This document shows, piece by piece, positions 21,091 through 33,049 of a stretch of DNA of 64,000 nucleotides. Source of the DNA: Isoetes taiwanensis (Eukaryota; Streptophyta; Lycopodiopsida; Isoetales; Isoetaceae). Below the pieces are notes generated by a model. That model was not told the origin of the DNA, ran no database searches, and was given only the letters and a program-made list of their open reading frames with translations. The DNA lies in contig JAJEKV010000144.1 in the NCBI GenBank assembly GCA_021234155.1, positions 372,001 through 436,000 on the forward strand, in the 5' to 3' direction. The position numbers and the translations under genes are program-made. Numbering within the stretch: position 1 is the first letter of the stretch; each line of letters starts with the position of its first letter.

Positions 21091-22292
21091 GCTTTTTTTT
21101 TTTTTTTTTTTTGGTGAAGAACGTGTTTTACTTCATATTATACACTCAAAATATTACAAAGTACTTCCGAAGTAAATGTCCACGAAGCATCAATCACTTT
21201 TAGATGATCACTCCATATTGGAATTTTAATACGTCGTGGCCAATTGGAGATCCGAAAGCAATTATACAACTTCTTACTTCAATTTCTTGAAGCACCACGA
21301 GAAGAAATACGCTTATCATAAAAGACCTTTCTTCGCCTTCGCTTCCATACACTCCATATTAGCCAAGACCGCCATGTGAAATGCAATCCTTTTAGAAGCT
21401 GATCCCGATTTGGTTAAATACCAAAAGAAAGTCCGACTATCCAAAAGATACTCCAAAAAGAGAATGCGACCGGGACCTAAGACTACTTTCATTACCGCAC
21501 ATAAATATAAGCGGTGCTCAATGTTTCAATGCTCCGCTCACACATTGGGCACGCGATGGAAGCTTACTCGGCTTAAAGCGATGAACCATCGATTAACTCT
21601 CAAAAGGCGATGAATCACACCGCCAAAGTAGAACATTTACCTTTGGAGGATTATATTTAGACCAAACAAGGTTCGGATGGATTGCCATTGAGAAGGCAAA
21701 GTCGTAAGTGCCATTTTAGAAGGTGATAAAGTACTTGAGGAGGTAAAGCAATGTAGCATGAACTTACTAGCTTCTTGCCTTCTTTAATACCTTGAACAAA
21801 GTTCCGGCATCTCTTGTTACCCACCTTCTTAGTTAGAGGAAGAGCACTTGCTATATAAGCCCATATATTGATATCTTTATCCAACAACCCATATGTTTTC
21901 TGAAACCATTGCCAAGGAGCAATGTCAATACCAAAATACCCTTTGTTCAATAGAAATAATGCACGCTCTCCTCCACCTAAGCGGGAATGCACATGCATAA
22001 ATTCTACAAGTGGGTGTAGTTGTCCATGAGTATACAAAGGCAACCACGAAAGGGGAAGATGCACGGAGACAAGCTTCCCAATCAAATGTAATCACCTATT
22101 TGGACTACCTTCGGGCCGAAGCAAGCCTTTAAGATCTTTGGAGGCATGTGAATAAGCTTTCAATGGATATAACAATGCCCAAGGAAGCTCAATTCTCACA
22201 CCTCGCTTATGAAAAACCATACACTTCTTTACTGATTGTTTAAGTAACTTCATACCTGGTGATGCACAATCATCTTTCAACAAACTGAACAA
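21091..22292 (-). mobile_element. LINE 3' part, minus strand, with poly(A)
   Basis: A run of more than 20 T ends at 21112, next to GGTGAAGAACG; on the minus strand this is a poly(A) tail after CGTTCTTCACC. Reading leftward from 22292 there are two open stretches (22292-22092 and 22085-21657). These lead into SKYNPPKVNVLLWRC at about 21650-21610, the signature of zf-RVT domains, then a Trp-rich tail with stops. The reverse transcriptase proper is not present, so this is a 5'-truncated, inactive copy. Confidence 0.65.
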
Positions 22293-23200
22293 TTTTTTGT
22301 CCTAAGCATCACCATATTAGACTGCTTCTCTGCAATACTTAATTTTTAGTACTAGACCAGCTTTTAGACTAGCCAACTTTCTTATCCTACCACTAGATAG
22401 AGGATAGAATCCTCCACAACTAGTGGAGAAACTGAGCAACAATGCCTGATAACCCTGAATTTGAGGATTCCATAGTATAAGGGCTTAGATGAAGTATTAA
22501 GAACGACATTGATGAATTGCAAATTGAAAAGTCTATATTAATGATAATACACATCTTCATAGAGGCGATGAAAAAAATAATAACCATATTGCTTGTACTT
22601 GTTGAATTCCTACACCCAAAACGCAAATGTAGTTAAAATAACAAGATTTTCAATGAAGTGACAATCATATGAATCATGAAGCCCATGTTATATTAGTTAA
22701 TTGTGATAAGGAGAACATATGGATTCATGAGACTGCTCTTAGGACAACATATAAAGGACAACGTTGTACGACATTCATCAGGCATTGGTGGTCCATGAAT
22801 GTAATGGTTTTAAATGCTACTTCCAGTTTCTAGATGGCCAAATGAGTATAGAGGACAAGAAACACGAGAAACAAATGGTATCCTGCAAGCCCAACATTAC
22901 TTGATTGTCAGCAGATACGTATCGTATTTCTTTGTCAGCCTTCTGATTAGAAATACAGTTGTTTAATGCACTAGTAAAGAAGGGAAATTTAATCCCAGCT
23001 AATCACGCAATTCCCCACATTGACTTAGATGTCAAATCTAAGGAATTAACAGAACATGGATTAGATTCGAGAGATTCGGGGACGTATCGGGGGAAAGACT
23101 AGTTTTCGATAAATTAACGACAACGAGAGTAAAGAAGGAGGAGAAATTCCGTGGGATAAAAACACGCATGCTGGGGAGCTTACATTCCCGAAGGAATAAT
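22293..23200. other. Unassigned intergenic sequence
   Basis: AT-rich with no recognised gene. A short inverted repeat (CTAGTGG...CCACTAG class) near 22390-22430 is too small to interpret. Confidence 0.4.
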
Positions 23201-23204
23201 GGAG

Positions 23205-23246
23205 ACAATGGGGGGGGGTGAGGGTGTGGGGGGGGGTGGGGGTTTT
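23205..23246 (+). repeat. G-run-rich tract (possible G-quadruplex)
   Basis: Several runs of 5-9 G are separated by short spacers between 23208 and 23243. Four or more G-runs close together satisfy the general G-quadruplex pattern. No gene start can be tied to it. Confidence 0.6.
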
Positions 23247-23385
23247 TTTAGAATAATGCTTACCGACCAACAAAGGAACGTGATACAGGTAATATGGGAA
23301 GCCCAATGGCCACGTTTAGGGCGGGGGAGAAATATTAAAACCATATGTCGGCCTTTGGGGGGGCAGAAAGACAGCTCAGCAGGAT

Positions 23386-23425
23386 GAGGCTGAGGCTGAG
23401 GCTGGGGCTGAGGCTGAGGCTGAGG
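23386..23425 (+). repeat. GAGGCT hexanucleotide repeat
   Basis: About six to seven copies of GAGGCT, one interrupted (GGGGCT). It lies about 0.7 kb upstream of the carboxylesterase pseudogene. Confidence 0.85.
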
Positions 23426-23980
23426 GCGGGAAAAAGGAATCCGTGAGAGCGTGAGGGCGGCTATGGCGGACCGCCGGAAGATGCCCCGCCGGAAAGAAAA
23501 CGAGAAAAATTTAGGCAGTGCAGTACACTACACAGCACGCCCCTGAAATCGAAGTGGGCACAGAAGGAGATGGCGATGGCGATGTTGTGGATCCTTTGCG
23601 CCAGTCTAGATCTTACCCATTAAAAGGCATGCTTCGTGCCAGGCTTCCGATTGACTTTGCATGATCAAGAGTAGAAGAAATCTAATTTCTGTGTTTGTTT
23701 TTTCATGGCCCTGTCAGATTGTGTGCTCACAGACAGCGGCGTCCCCCTGCTCTTGAGCCAAACTGTCGCCCCGTTCAAAAGCCTGCCTTTGAAAAATACA
23801 GTTACTGTGTCTCGATACAGTGCCCCTTTGCCAATCCTTGTGGATTCTTTCCCTCTCAAGGTATTTAATGGCCACATGCACCCCTTTGTTTGCCTTGCTA
23901 TACTGCATCTCCGTCTCCGGCTTCCAGCCTTGGCTATGGCGCGCGCGAGATTTAACTATCCCCCTTCGCTGTCACAGCTA

Positions 23981-23998
23981 TCTCTCTCTCTCTCTCTA
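23981..23998 (+). repeat. (CT)n microsatellite
   Basis: Nine uninterrupted TC units just upstream of the carboxylesterase-like sequence, in a position typical of a plant 5' UTR pyrimidine tract. Confidence 0.9.
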
Positions 23999-24109
23999 TA
24001 TTCTCTTCTTTGATTTTCTGATTTTCTTCTTCCCATGGCTAGCTGCTGTAGAATCCCCTGCTTCTTCCCCTCCGTTCCGAGTCCAAATGGCTGCTCGGGC
24101 AACGGCCCT

Positions 24110-25043
24110 AGATTTAGATCCCTCCTCTGCTTCCAAATTGTATCCCCCTCCCTGATTCAAGGCTTCCAGAGATGGAGGCGTTGCATCCAGAGATGCGGAT
24201 TTTGATTCCGAAAACTGAAGTAGGGGCGCTTTACCTTTCTGCTGCTCCAGGAAGCCGCCGATCCAACAATGCCTAGGAAAATGAGGATAATATTTTACAT
24301 TCATGGAGTGCCTTGCTTTCCAAAACTTAAATGCCGCAGCTTCCCAAACCATCATAAATTCTGCCAAATGCTCGCAAAGAACTTCCGGGCCAAGTGGTAA
24401 TCTTTAGATTGATTACAGCTCGTTTACAAAATGTTTTTCCGGCCGCGTACATGAAGATGCGCTTGGCCTGCCCTGCAATGGTTCCGCAACTTTCAAGCTT
24501 CTTTGCTATATCTGGACGATCCATGGCTAAAAGAATATGCAGATTTTTCAAGGATTGTCTTCGCCGGAGATAGTGCAGGAGCAAATATAGTGCACCATTT
24601 ATCTGTCAGAGCTTCGCAGCACGATATTCATCCTCTTTGCATCAGAGCTCAAGCTCTGATACAGCCTTTTTTTGGAGGATCAGAGCGTGTAGAATCTGAA
24701 TCAATTGTTCATCCTGGGCAGATCCTTACGTTGCCTCTCTGTGATTTTTGCTGGAGTATGGCGCTCCCCGAAGGCGCAGATTTGGATCATCCTTTCTGCA
24801 ACCCTGCTAAATCTGGAACTGCTTCCGGGTTTGCCATCTCTGATACAGATTGGCTCTTTGGATGTTCTCCGAGATCGGCAGATCCAGTTTGCTGCTAATT
24901 GTTCCAAAGATTTGGTTCAGGTTGTTGAATACGAAGGACAATCTCATGGATTTGTAGACTGCAAAGGTAATGTTAGCTATGAATTCGTAAAGAAGTTGCT
25001 GCAATTTGTGGAAGAATCCAGTGCCATAGCCACAAGTTGGAGT
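24110..25043 (+). pseudogene. CXE-type carboxylesterase (alpha/beta hydrolase) pseudogene
   Basis: The full length of a plant CXE esterase (GID1-related, usually about 310-340 residues and often intronless) can be followed, but in shifting frames. N-terminal: RDGGVASRDADFDSEN, then an in-frame stop and RGALYL. Next IIFYIHGVP at about 24285, where the family has HGGG; the oxyanion-hole glycines are lost. Then NFCQMLAKN and, after a shift, ALQWFRN, DPWLKEYADFSR and GDSAGANIVHHL (24563 onward; nucleophile Ser kept), IQPFFGG and PEGADLDHPFCNP. Another shift at about 24800 leads to GSLDVLRDRQ (catalytic Asp region) and EGQSHGF (catalytic His kept), ending at 25043. At least three frameshifts plus a stop make it inactive. 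Absence of introns fits either the family or retrocopying; no poly(A) is seen. Confidence 0.8.
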
Positions 25044-25637
25044 TGAAATTCTTTATGAAGAAAAGGCCAATTTGGGATTAATCTTCAAGTTGGGGGGAAC
25101 TGTTTGCATTGCATCATTTCAGATATTTTTCCTTTGTCTTGTTTTGGAGCTGTTCATTGCTGCTGCCTTCTGCTATAACTTCCAGTGTATATATTTATCC
25201 AGACCTTTTGATCAGATTATTATTATCTATGTTTCCCCTGCAAATATGGAAATTGTGTAATCATTCTCTCATCAGCAATATCATAATCACGTTTTAAGAT
25301 TTTGCAAATCATGTCATAATCACAATATTTGTTCTCTAAACTCTAAAATGTCAATTGTATAAAACAACAGGTGGCCACACATCCTATCATAGCGTCTGGC
25401 TACCTTTCACAATCATGTCATACAATTATATCATGCCATGTTCCACATTGCCCCTTGATGGCTACCTATTTTGGTTGCACATTCTCCATTCTTTTATTTA
25501 TCAATTGCATTAACAGATTTGTTGGCATCTGATTGTTTATTTGTTTTGTGGTGTTAGCGAGACTATATAATTATTTTCTTATTATTCCCTAACATACAAG
25601 TTGTAGAGTAGACCTTCTCACCATCTTAGTTGTATAG
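25044..25637. other. Unassigned sequence downstream of the esterase pseudogene
   Basis: AT-rich with no coding or terminal-repeat signal. Confidence 0.4.
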
Positions 25638-25746
25638 GGGAATGGAAACTGGGACAGCATTCCCAGCTCTGCCGGTGGGGTCCCGCGATCAGCGTAGCCG
25701 GGAGCTGGTCATCGCAACCGGGAATGCCGGACTAGCTTGCATTCCC
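25638..25746. repeat. Small foldback (MITE-like) sequence
   Basis: The ends are inverted copies: GGGAATG at 25638 against CATTCCC at 25746. A second nested pair (GCATTCCC near 25658, GGGAATGCC near 25720) and AGCTC/GAGCT inside allow most of the 109 bases to fold into a hairpin. No convincing TSD was found. Confidence 0.45.
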
Positions 25747-26922
25747 TACAATACGTAAGTTGGGGAGGCATTTTGATGATTCGGTTCAGCCGCATGCATC
25801 CGCCTTCGCTATCGACATGTTAGAAAATGAGCCCATACTCTAAGCAGTAGCTTTAAAACCTCAAGTGGATTAAGCAATTATAGAAATTTATATGGTCAAA
25901 TCCACCTGCAGGCGGGCATGAGTAGATTTGTATTTGAAGCAAGGTTTGTGGGAGAGCATGCAACCCGGAGCAATGCATGTTTGAATCGCGTTTCTATATT
26001 GCCAAACCGTACTGGCCCAGAGTAAACATGCCTCGATTTGAGATGAACGACCGCCCCCAGCATGCAAGGCCAATAATGCAAATACAAGGTCTCGTAAGGT
26101 AGCAGACACCTGATCAGCCTCGATTTATGCGTGTGTGGGACGTAGCTCGATTTGAGATGCATCGCATCTTCTAGCCCGGACCAAACATGCAAAGGCCCTC
26201 GATTCAAACATGCAAGGTATTCTAAGCCCGGACCAAGGCCTCTTTAGCCCGGGACCAAAACAGATAGCGTAAACATGCAAGGCCCCTTTAGCTCGGACCA
26301 AAACGTGGACCTAAGCACAATTTACCGGTTGTTTACCGCAACGCTGAATCGTCGTCCCAACTTCTATTCCGCGGATGTAGCAAAGGACACGTGTCATGAT
26401 TCCAGACTTCAAAAAATGTTTCCACCTAACTTCTCTGTATTGAGGTATGGCCTTGTGGCATGCCAGCGCCATACGCAAATGAAACCCCTGAACTCCATTG
26501 CTGAAAAATGTCAATGCTTTTTGAGTCCCTCTTGGCCAGTTTTGTCCATACTTTTGTCGACAATCGTGCAAAGATACCATAATTTTGCCATGAACCTTCT
26601 AGGATTTGCCCAGTGATGTCCTTTTGGTTGATGAGAGGACAATTTAACCTAGTACAATAGATACAGCAGGTCAGAACAGATAGATCATGAACATGACATC
26701 TCACTTATTAGATTCGACTCAGAAGATCCAGGCTATGTTGCTTTTAAAATTGGCTTTCTCGCTTCACAAAAGAAACCTGGCAAAGGTGAAATCATGATGG
26801 TGCATGGCTTGGATCTCTTATGGCTAGCCAACTTATTTTGGTCTACTATGATTGATAAACTTGTCATTGCTCAAGTTGAAATTAGTGAAGGCCGTTGAAA
26901 GGAACCCTATCATTGTTTTATA
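25747..26922. other. Unassigned sequence with short direct repeats
   Basis: Between 26030 and 26310 the motifs CTCGATTTGAGATG, GCCCGGACCAA and AACATGCAAGG recur (for example 26173, 26227, 26243 and 26292 for the second), giving an irregular mosaic. No coding sense recognised. Confidence 0.5.
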
Positions 26923-27041
26923 GAGTGGGCCATTAAGTGACCACGAAGTGCGCATAAAGATAGGATCATTGTTGGGTTTAGAGTGGGAGTGGGGGCATTA
27001 TGTGACCATAGAGTGCATATAAAGCTAGGATCGTTGTTGGG
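26923..27041 (+). repeat. Imperfect tandem duplication, ~55 bp x2
   Basis: Two units, from GAGTGGGCCATTAAGTGACC (26923) and GAGTGGGGGCATTATGTGACC-like sequence (26987), both end AGGATC(A/G)TTGTTGGG. They differ by about ten bases. Confidence 0.7.
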
Positions 27042-27753
27042 AAAATGAATGAGATGGGACAACATAAAAATAATATGTTAGCAAGGGGTAGGTTACTTTA
27101 ATTCATCACATAACATAGACAACAATCAAGATAATCTTTATAGGTAGACAGTTCCTCTTGATGGGCCTAGATTCCATAAGATAACTTAGTCTTCATTGCA
27201 TAGACCTCCACAATCCTGTACATCATAATTGCCCAATTCGAGTTTATGAAAGATTCCATTCATTGTTTTCCTATCAAGAAATATCTGATCAGGTTAACCA
27301 TTATAAGTAGGCGATCTCAACTTGATATGCTCCATAGGCCAATGGGGATAGGCTTCCACACTCTTGTAGATGCTATAAGGCAATTGGTCTTGCAAGTATC
27401 ACTGCATCAAACATTATCTTAATGCTTCCTATCAAAGATGTTTGGCCATGATGAAGTTGCATTCTAACCTCATCTTCTGAGCACAGTGCACCATGATTAA
27501 TAAAACACTTTGTGTGGACAGTTCCTACATCCTTCTACTTTATATTTGTCATCCGTTAACGTAGTGAATTATGTATATAGGAGTTGTGGACAATATAGAC
27601 TAACTCTGTTCACGTCTTTTCCTTTTAAAGTCCTCATCTTTATCTACTTAAATGTTTCTGAGCAGTTGTCGTTCGAAGGTACCTACCATTCGCCCATGAC
27701 ATAAAATCACTGAGAAAATGACAACTTAAGAATATGTTCGCGATGACAACATT

Positions 27754-27843
27754 TTGGTACTTACACTACACTTTTATGACCCAACCTTGGTACTTAGATT
27801 GCACTTTTATGACCCAACATTAGTACTTAGATTGCACTTTTAG
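27754..27843 (+). repeat. 33-bp tandem repeat, 2.7 copies
   Basis: Units at 27754, 27787 and 27820 share TTGGTACTTAGATTGCAC and TTTTATGACCCAAC. They are contiguous with no spacers, so this is a minisatellite and not a CRISPR. Confidence 0.8.
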
Positions 27844-28282
27844 TTCACTTTGTTTTATTACCTTTTTGTAGTGCTTTGATACCTAAGGTATCTAAATTAT
27901 TTTTCACAAAGTGGTGCAAAGCTTTGGTCTTATGCACAAGTGATGTAACGAAAATAAGGTTTTGGGACCCTCATAGATATGTCCTTTTATTCTACACTCT
28001 TGGTTTTGCCTTGCTTTCTTTATCATCTCTCATTCGTATAATTGAGTTGGCACATATGCCTATAGCTTGCCTATTGTCTAGGGTCCTATAGTATGACTCC
28101 TAAAATCGCCACGGCTCAACCTTTCAATGCGAAAATCTACTTCACGATCATCGCAGCTACTACTTCGGCGACCCGGGCCTCTTACCATGCTGTGAAATGG
28201 CGGTAATAAATCCCCATCTGTGTAGTCCCCAAATGATTTCGCCTCACGGATTTAAAAAACGTGATTCATCTATCTACTTCCA

Positions 28283-28305
28283 CCTACCTACCTACCTATC
28301 TATCT
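28283..28305 (+). repeat. (CTAC)n/(CTAT)n microsatellite
   Basis: About six tetranucleotide units, changing from CTAC to CTAT. Confidence 0.85.
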
Positions 28306-28319
28306 TATTATTGCAAAAA

Positions 28320-29060
28320 AATTATAGTGTCCGCAAATACTTCTTCTTTTAGGCTCTTGTATGCGAGAGAAATCGAGTTTAAAGTGCATAATTTTCTCTA
28401 TTACAACGAGGATTCTATGTCGTGCTGAGGACGTACCGCTAAAAGCAAGTGGAAGCTGGACCAATGATTACGCCTCTTTGTGTCCCCTGCCAAAATTTAT
28501 GGCCAAGTAAATCCTTTTCTTTTTAGTCTCCATGTGTGAAAAGTTTTAGTTTACAAAGGTATAAAGACAAATGAAGATTCTACATGCCTAGGATTTCATC
28601 AATTTGGCACATACTTTGAACCCTCTTATGCCTTACAAGAAGAATTCTATGTCTAGTGTGATTGCATCAATTTCAAAATACATAGGAGTTGAACCCTCGA
28701 TTATGCCTTGTGTTCTTGCAAAATTTATGGCCCTCGCACATTTCTCTTTTTGGCTCCCATGTACAAGAAAAAGCGAGTTTACACTGGCATAGTTTTTCTT
28801 TAATAGGAGGATTCTATGTGCATAGTTTATTTACCACACAAGCATTCGCTACAGGTGGAGTTATGCGCCAATTCTGCAATGGCTGATAAGTTTACTAAGA
28901 AGCAACGAGGATTTCTCATGTGTCTAAAGGGGATTGCATCAATTTGGGAACACATGGGCGTTGAACCCTTTATTATGCCTTGTGTTCTCGAGCCCACAAG
29001 ATAGAGGGGTGCTTTACTACAATGAGGATTGTGTGTGAATAGCCTTTTTACTACAACTGT
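28320..29060 (+). repeat. Degenerate long tandem array
   Basis: Several irregular units share GAGGATTCTATG, GATTGCATCAATTT, GTTGAACCCT, ATTATGCCTTGTGTTCT and AAATTTATGGCC. Clear anchors are near 28408, 28574, 28641, 28808 and 28905. Unit length varies by roughly 100-240 bases. Open frames through it are short and shared only because the units are related. Confidence 0.55.
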
Positions 29061-31290
29061 GATTCTATTATTATTAGTCCCGCAGCTGTGCATTGGACTA
29101 TTCTCTTGAACAAGGGACTAGGCCAAACATCGTAGCAAACCTTCCGAAACCATAAACCTACCCTATCAACAACAAATGTGATACATATTGTAAAATGCAC
29201 TACCACTGAATGCCATTAGCATTCCGTGCACCAAATGACTGCGACCGCAGCGTTCTCTCAAATCAAGCATATGATCCGGTGAGCTCTGGATCGTGGATCA
29301 CAAAGGCTCACATATGTCTATTTTGGGCCCAGCGCCATTGTAAAAATTATAAGTAAGTATCAAAGAGAGTTAGATCTCAAGTTCTTAGATGAGACTTAGT
29401 ATCGCTTTGTTTCACTTTTCGCCCCGTAGAGATCCTGTTTACTCTTTTGATATTCAAGGATTCTTTTATCTTGGCATATAGTCTCTTTGTTTCTTTATGT
29501 TTCCATTCTCCTCTTTCGCTCGATTTCTTTGCAAAATCCCGCTGCGGACAATCTTTTTATATACCAGGGGATTTGTCTCGCTGACCTTCATCGTCCTCAT
29601 GTAGGGATTACTGTCTTGCACTATCCCCAACCTACCGCCGAAGTCTTAGTTCTTCTCTCCCCGCAACAAGATGTTGACTGCTTTTAGTCAAGACGAGCTT
29701 CTCGCCAAACCGGCCGGGTTGTAGATTGGATCGCCATCAACGCGAAAGGTGGTCGCATATGTACGATCATTATGATATAGAAGAAGGCCGCCTCACAAGG
29801 CTTATTATGCCCTCCTACCCTCGCGGCCTCGTTCTACCGGTCACCCCCTACTCTGCGCAGGCATATTGCTCTCAACCATAGCTCTCATCGTGACTACACC
29901 CCGCATCACTCCTCACTACTTTCAAAATGCCGTAGAGCACTTATATATTCATATTCTCTGCGACCGACGCTTGTTACTCTCTTACAACCATCTTCCCTAT
30001 AGCATGGGTATGGGTTACGTTTCGTGTTTCTTTTGATCCCAACCATATCCAAGAATTCCAAATTTTCTCCATCTTTCAACCTCCTCAAGTAATGTCTACA
30101 ATATCATGATCTCAAATTGAATGAGGATGGCCCATAAGGAATCTCTTGCCTAATGACACCTAAATTTCTCGGGACCCTCCCTCGGGTTCATTATTCTCAT
30201 GCAAATGCCTTGTTCTCCTCGGCCCCTCTCATCTATGCCCCTGTGACCTCGCTTATTCTATGCCCTCCCACCACTCTGCCACCTGTGTCGCCGCCCCTCT
30301 GCCAATCCAACCGCTTGCCAACCTCAAATTTATCTATTCGATTTTGGGAATGTGAAAGGGAAGCCTCATCTCATTAGAGTGCCGAGGCACATGGAAGAAT
30401 TTGAAGCTCGGGCTATCTTTTAAATGGCCAGGCTAGCCTCAGCCCACGTACCAAGTTTCATATTTTCTCAACTACCCCTCACAGAAAGTAATCTCATCAA
30501 TGGCTCATGGTCAATAAAAGTCAATGGAAACAAAACTGGCAAGAAACCATGGTTCTTTTTTCCCTTCCTCCATGAACTTAATAATATCATCATTCACATT
30601 TGCTTCAAGGAATTTATTATATATATCACCTCTTCCTCACAAGCTAGAGAACCAGTAAGCTTTAGGGCAAAGGATGGATTTTTGATTTGCTTATCTTTAG
30701 AAACCACCATATTAAATAGACAAATATTAGATAATCCAACCATAAAAATAAGCCACAAAGGACCTGCCATTGCAACCTACAGAAACAAGACAACAACATT
30801 GGATTCAACGATGTTAACAAATGTATAAACTAAAACTACAAACTTACCTTAAAATCTTGAAGAAAATCTGTAGAGCTTGATCTTCTATGACAAAAACTCT
30901 TCACTTGCTGCATGCAACTAGAAATACCTTAACACTCAAGCATCATACTAAAGTGTTAAATAATCTTTAGGTTAACTCTCTCTATAAACCTCCCTAACAT
31001 TGATGTCCCCTAACAAAAGAATAAACTATTGTCCCCTCGGGAGTACACTCCAAGGCAAGATTATCTCAACAAAGATAAAAACTATCCCCTGACCTTCATT
31101 AAGCAATAACCCCACTAAACACTCCTACCTCTACCAAACTCACTAAATGTCGACTAACACAAATCTGAAGCAGAATCAGCTCACGCCAACAAATTCCTAA
31201 CAAACACTTCAAAAATGCTGAAAATAAACCTTTTAAGAAAGAAAAGTCGTATAGCTAAATGAAAATGCAAAATTACCGGCCAAAATGAAG
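29061..31290. other. Unassigned sequence
   Basis: 29480-30420 is pyrimidine-rich with several short open frames (for example 29487-29687 and 30153-30377) that I cannot match to a family. 30430-31290 is AT-rich and non-coding. Confidence 0.35.
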
Positions 31291-31296
31291 TGTCTT

Positions 31297-31400
31297 TTTT
31301 CAAGAACTGCGGTCAATTGGCTATATATTAAAAAAGAATGGTAATGTTACAAAGCAAGTGAGGGAGGGAAGTAGAATCAGCCCCCAAAGAGACAGTTGAA
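31297..31400 (-). mobile_element. LINE 3' end remnant, minus strand
   Basis: On the minus strand this reads CAAGTGAG-like sequence, then TAACATTACCATTCTTTTTT, ATATA and finally GTTCTTGAAAAAAG. This matches the + strand LINE end at 53230-53293 almost base for base around GTAACATTACCATTCTTT. The shared end identifies both as copies of one LINE family. Confidence 0.6.
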
Positions 31401-33049
31401 AATGGTGTCTTCAAACTCCATCTTCTAGTGTCTCTTAAAAAATGGTTTCTCGTAAAAATAATGTTCTCGCATCACAAAAGTACTTTGAGAAGTTCTTTTG
31501 CCGAGTCGTGCGAAAAAGGGGAATGTATAGTCTCAGGAAAAATTTGTTTTATACCTCACGACGCGGCAGGGTAATTTGAAGGTGATATTGGCGCGTCGTA
31601 AATGCATGCCAATTTGGCGCTTCATTGGGAATCCTCATTACTGGCCGCTACCACGGATTTCCAACTGAAATCGCCAGATGGCGCGGTAATAATTCTACTC
31701 TAAATTTTGTGGTAGGATGTGTCACCTTATGTGGAGAAGATATAAAGACATTTGAAACACTTGCCCCTTCCCTTTGCCTATGCCTTGATCCGCATGTTCT
31801 TGGAGCTGGCCAGGATCCGTGATCATTTTTGCTAGATTGTGGGGCCTCAATCTTCCTCGAAATTTGTTGAGCCTTTGGAGCCTAAGCAATTCTCGCTTTT
31901 GGTGGTCTTGAAGTTTCTGTGATTTTTAAAGCTCTCTTGGTGGTTTACCACAACCTTGGGCGTAGTCTAGTGGGCCAAAAATGAATCATGAAATCAGAGA
32001 TTTCTATTATAAGTTCCATACTTGTGTGCTTTTGTTGCTAGGTCAAGGCTACCATGGGGCTTTATGCGGCAGGAATGTTCCATGGGCTCTCTTTGAATAT
32101 ATCTACAAAGTTTTGAAGTTCTATGGCTCTTAAACTAAAATGTCACTTCTTAGAGTGCTTACAAGTTCTTAGGGCTTAGTTTTTGTCAGTTCTATTGTAC
32201 CTCTTGAATCTGGCTTTGATGGAGCTGTGCTGCACCGAAGCCAAATCTGGTTTTGTTAGTGCTATTATCTGTGCTTTTTCACCTAGCCATAATTCCAACA
32301 ATGTCATGAATTGCAGAAACTGATGATTTGAATACAAGGATTTTCTATGGAATGTTTTGAAATTAATTTGAACTTTGGAATGATAATGAAATCAAGGGTT
32401 TGAATGAAAGTGTACAATTGTAAAACTTTTCAAGGTGGTTAAAATTTCGTTTACTAGAATTTTGAAACCATGAGAGAAAGGGGTCCAAAGCCAAACATTG
32501 ACATATCAACAAATAACGACACTGCTGGAAAGCAGAAGGGAAACCTCATCTCTAGATAAGCAAGCGCACTAGGCTCAATTCCAATCTTCTTTGGGATCAG
32601 GTCTTTTCTCCAATCTTCTTTGGGATGATTAGGTCTCTTGGCCTTCTTGGCGGCCCATGCCTCTCAGGGCTCGGCTCATGGCCCTACCCTTCTGCGCAAG
32701 CTTTGCTGTTTCTTCCATTCCCTCACTCCAGATTTCCCTCCCAGCCTCTTGGTTTCTTCATACAATGATGGTGCCATTAACCAAGAGGGATTTTTGGGCA
32801 CGTAATTTCCCCTGTGACCCCATCAAGAATCCCTGGGTCATGCAGCCTCAAAGTACCTGCAACTACATTTGTTTCTTTTGTCTTGGATGACTTCAGGCAC
32901 TTTTACACTAGTATCGAAAAGTACCATGCATCAGAGCGCTATAGTTTCTTTGGCGCTAGAAGTGGAGGTCAATGCTCCATTTTGCTCCTCAGCTTTGGTA
33001 TCCCACCTTCTCACGTGTTTTGGATAACTCCTCGCGGTAATTTCACTAC
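31401..33049. other. Unassigned sequence
   Basis: May include decayed LINE body to the right of the remnant tail, but no domain is readable. Open stretches at 32657-32890 and 32814-33113 are unrecognised. Confidence 0.35.

Noticed and set aside
27754-27843. CRISPR-like short repeats
   Set aside because: The 33-bp units are directly contiguous without spacers, only 2.7 copies, in a plant context; a minisatellite.
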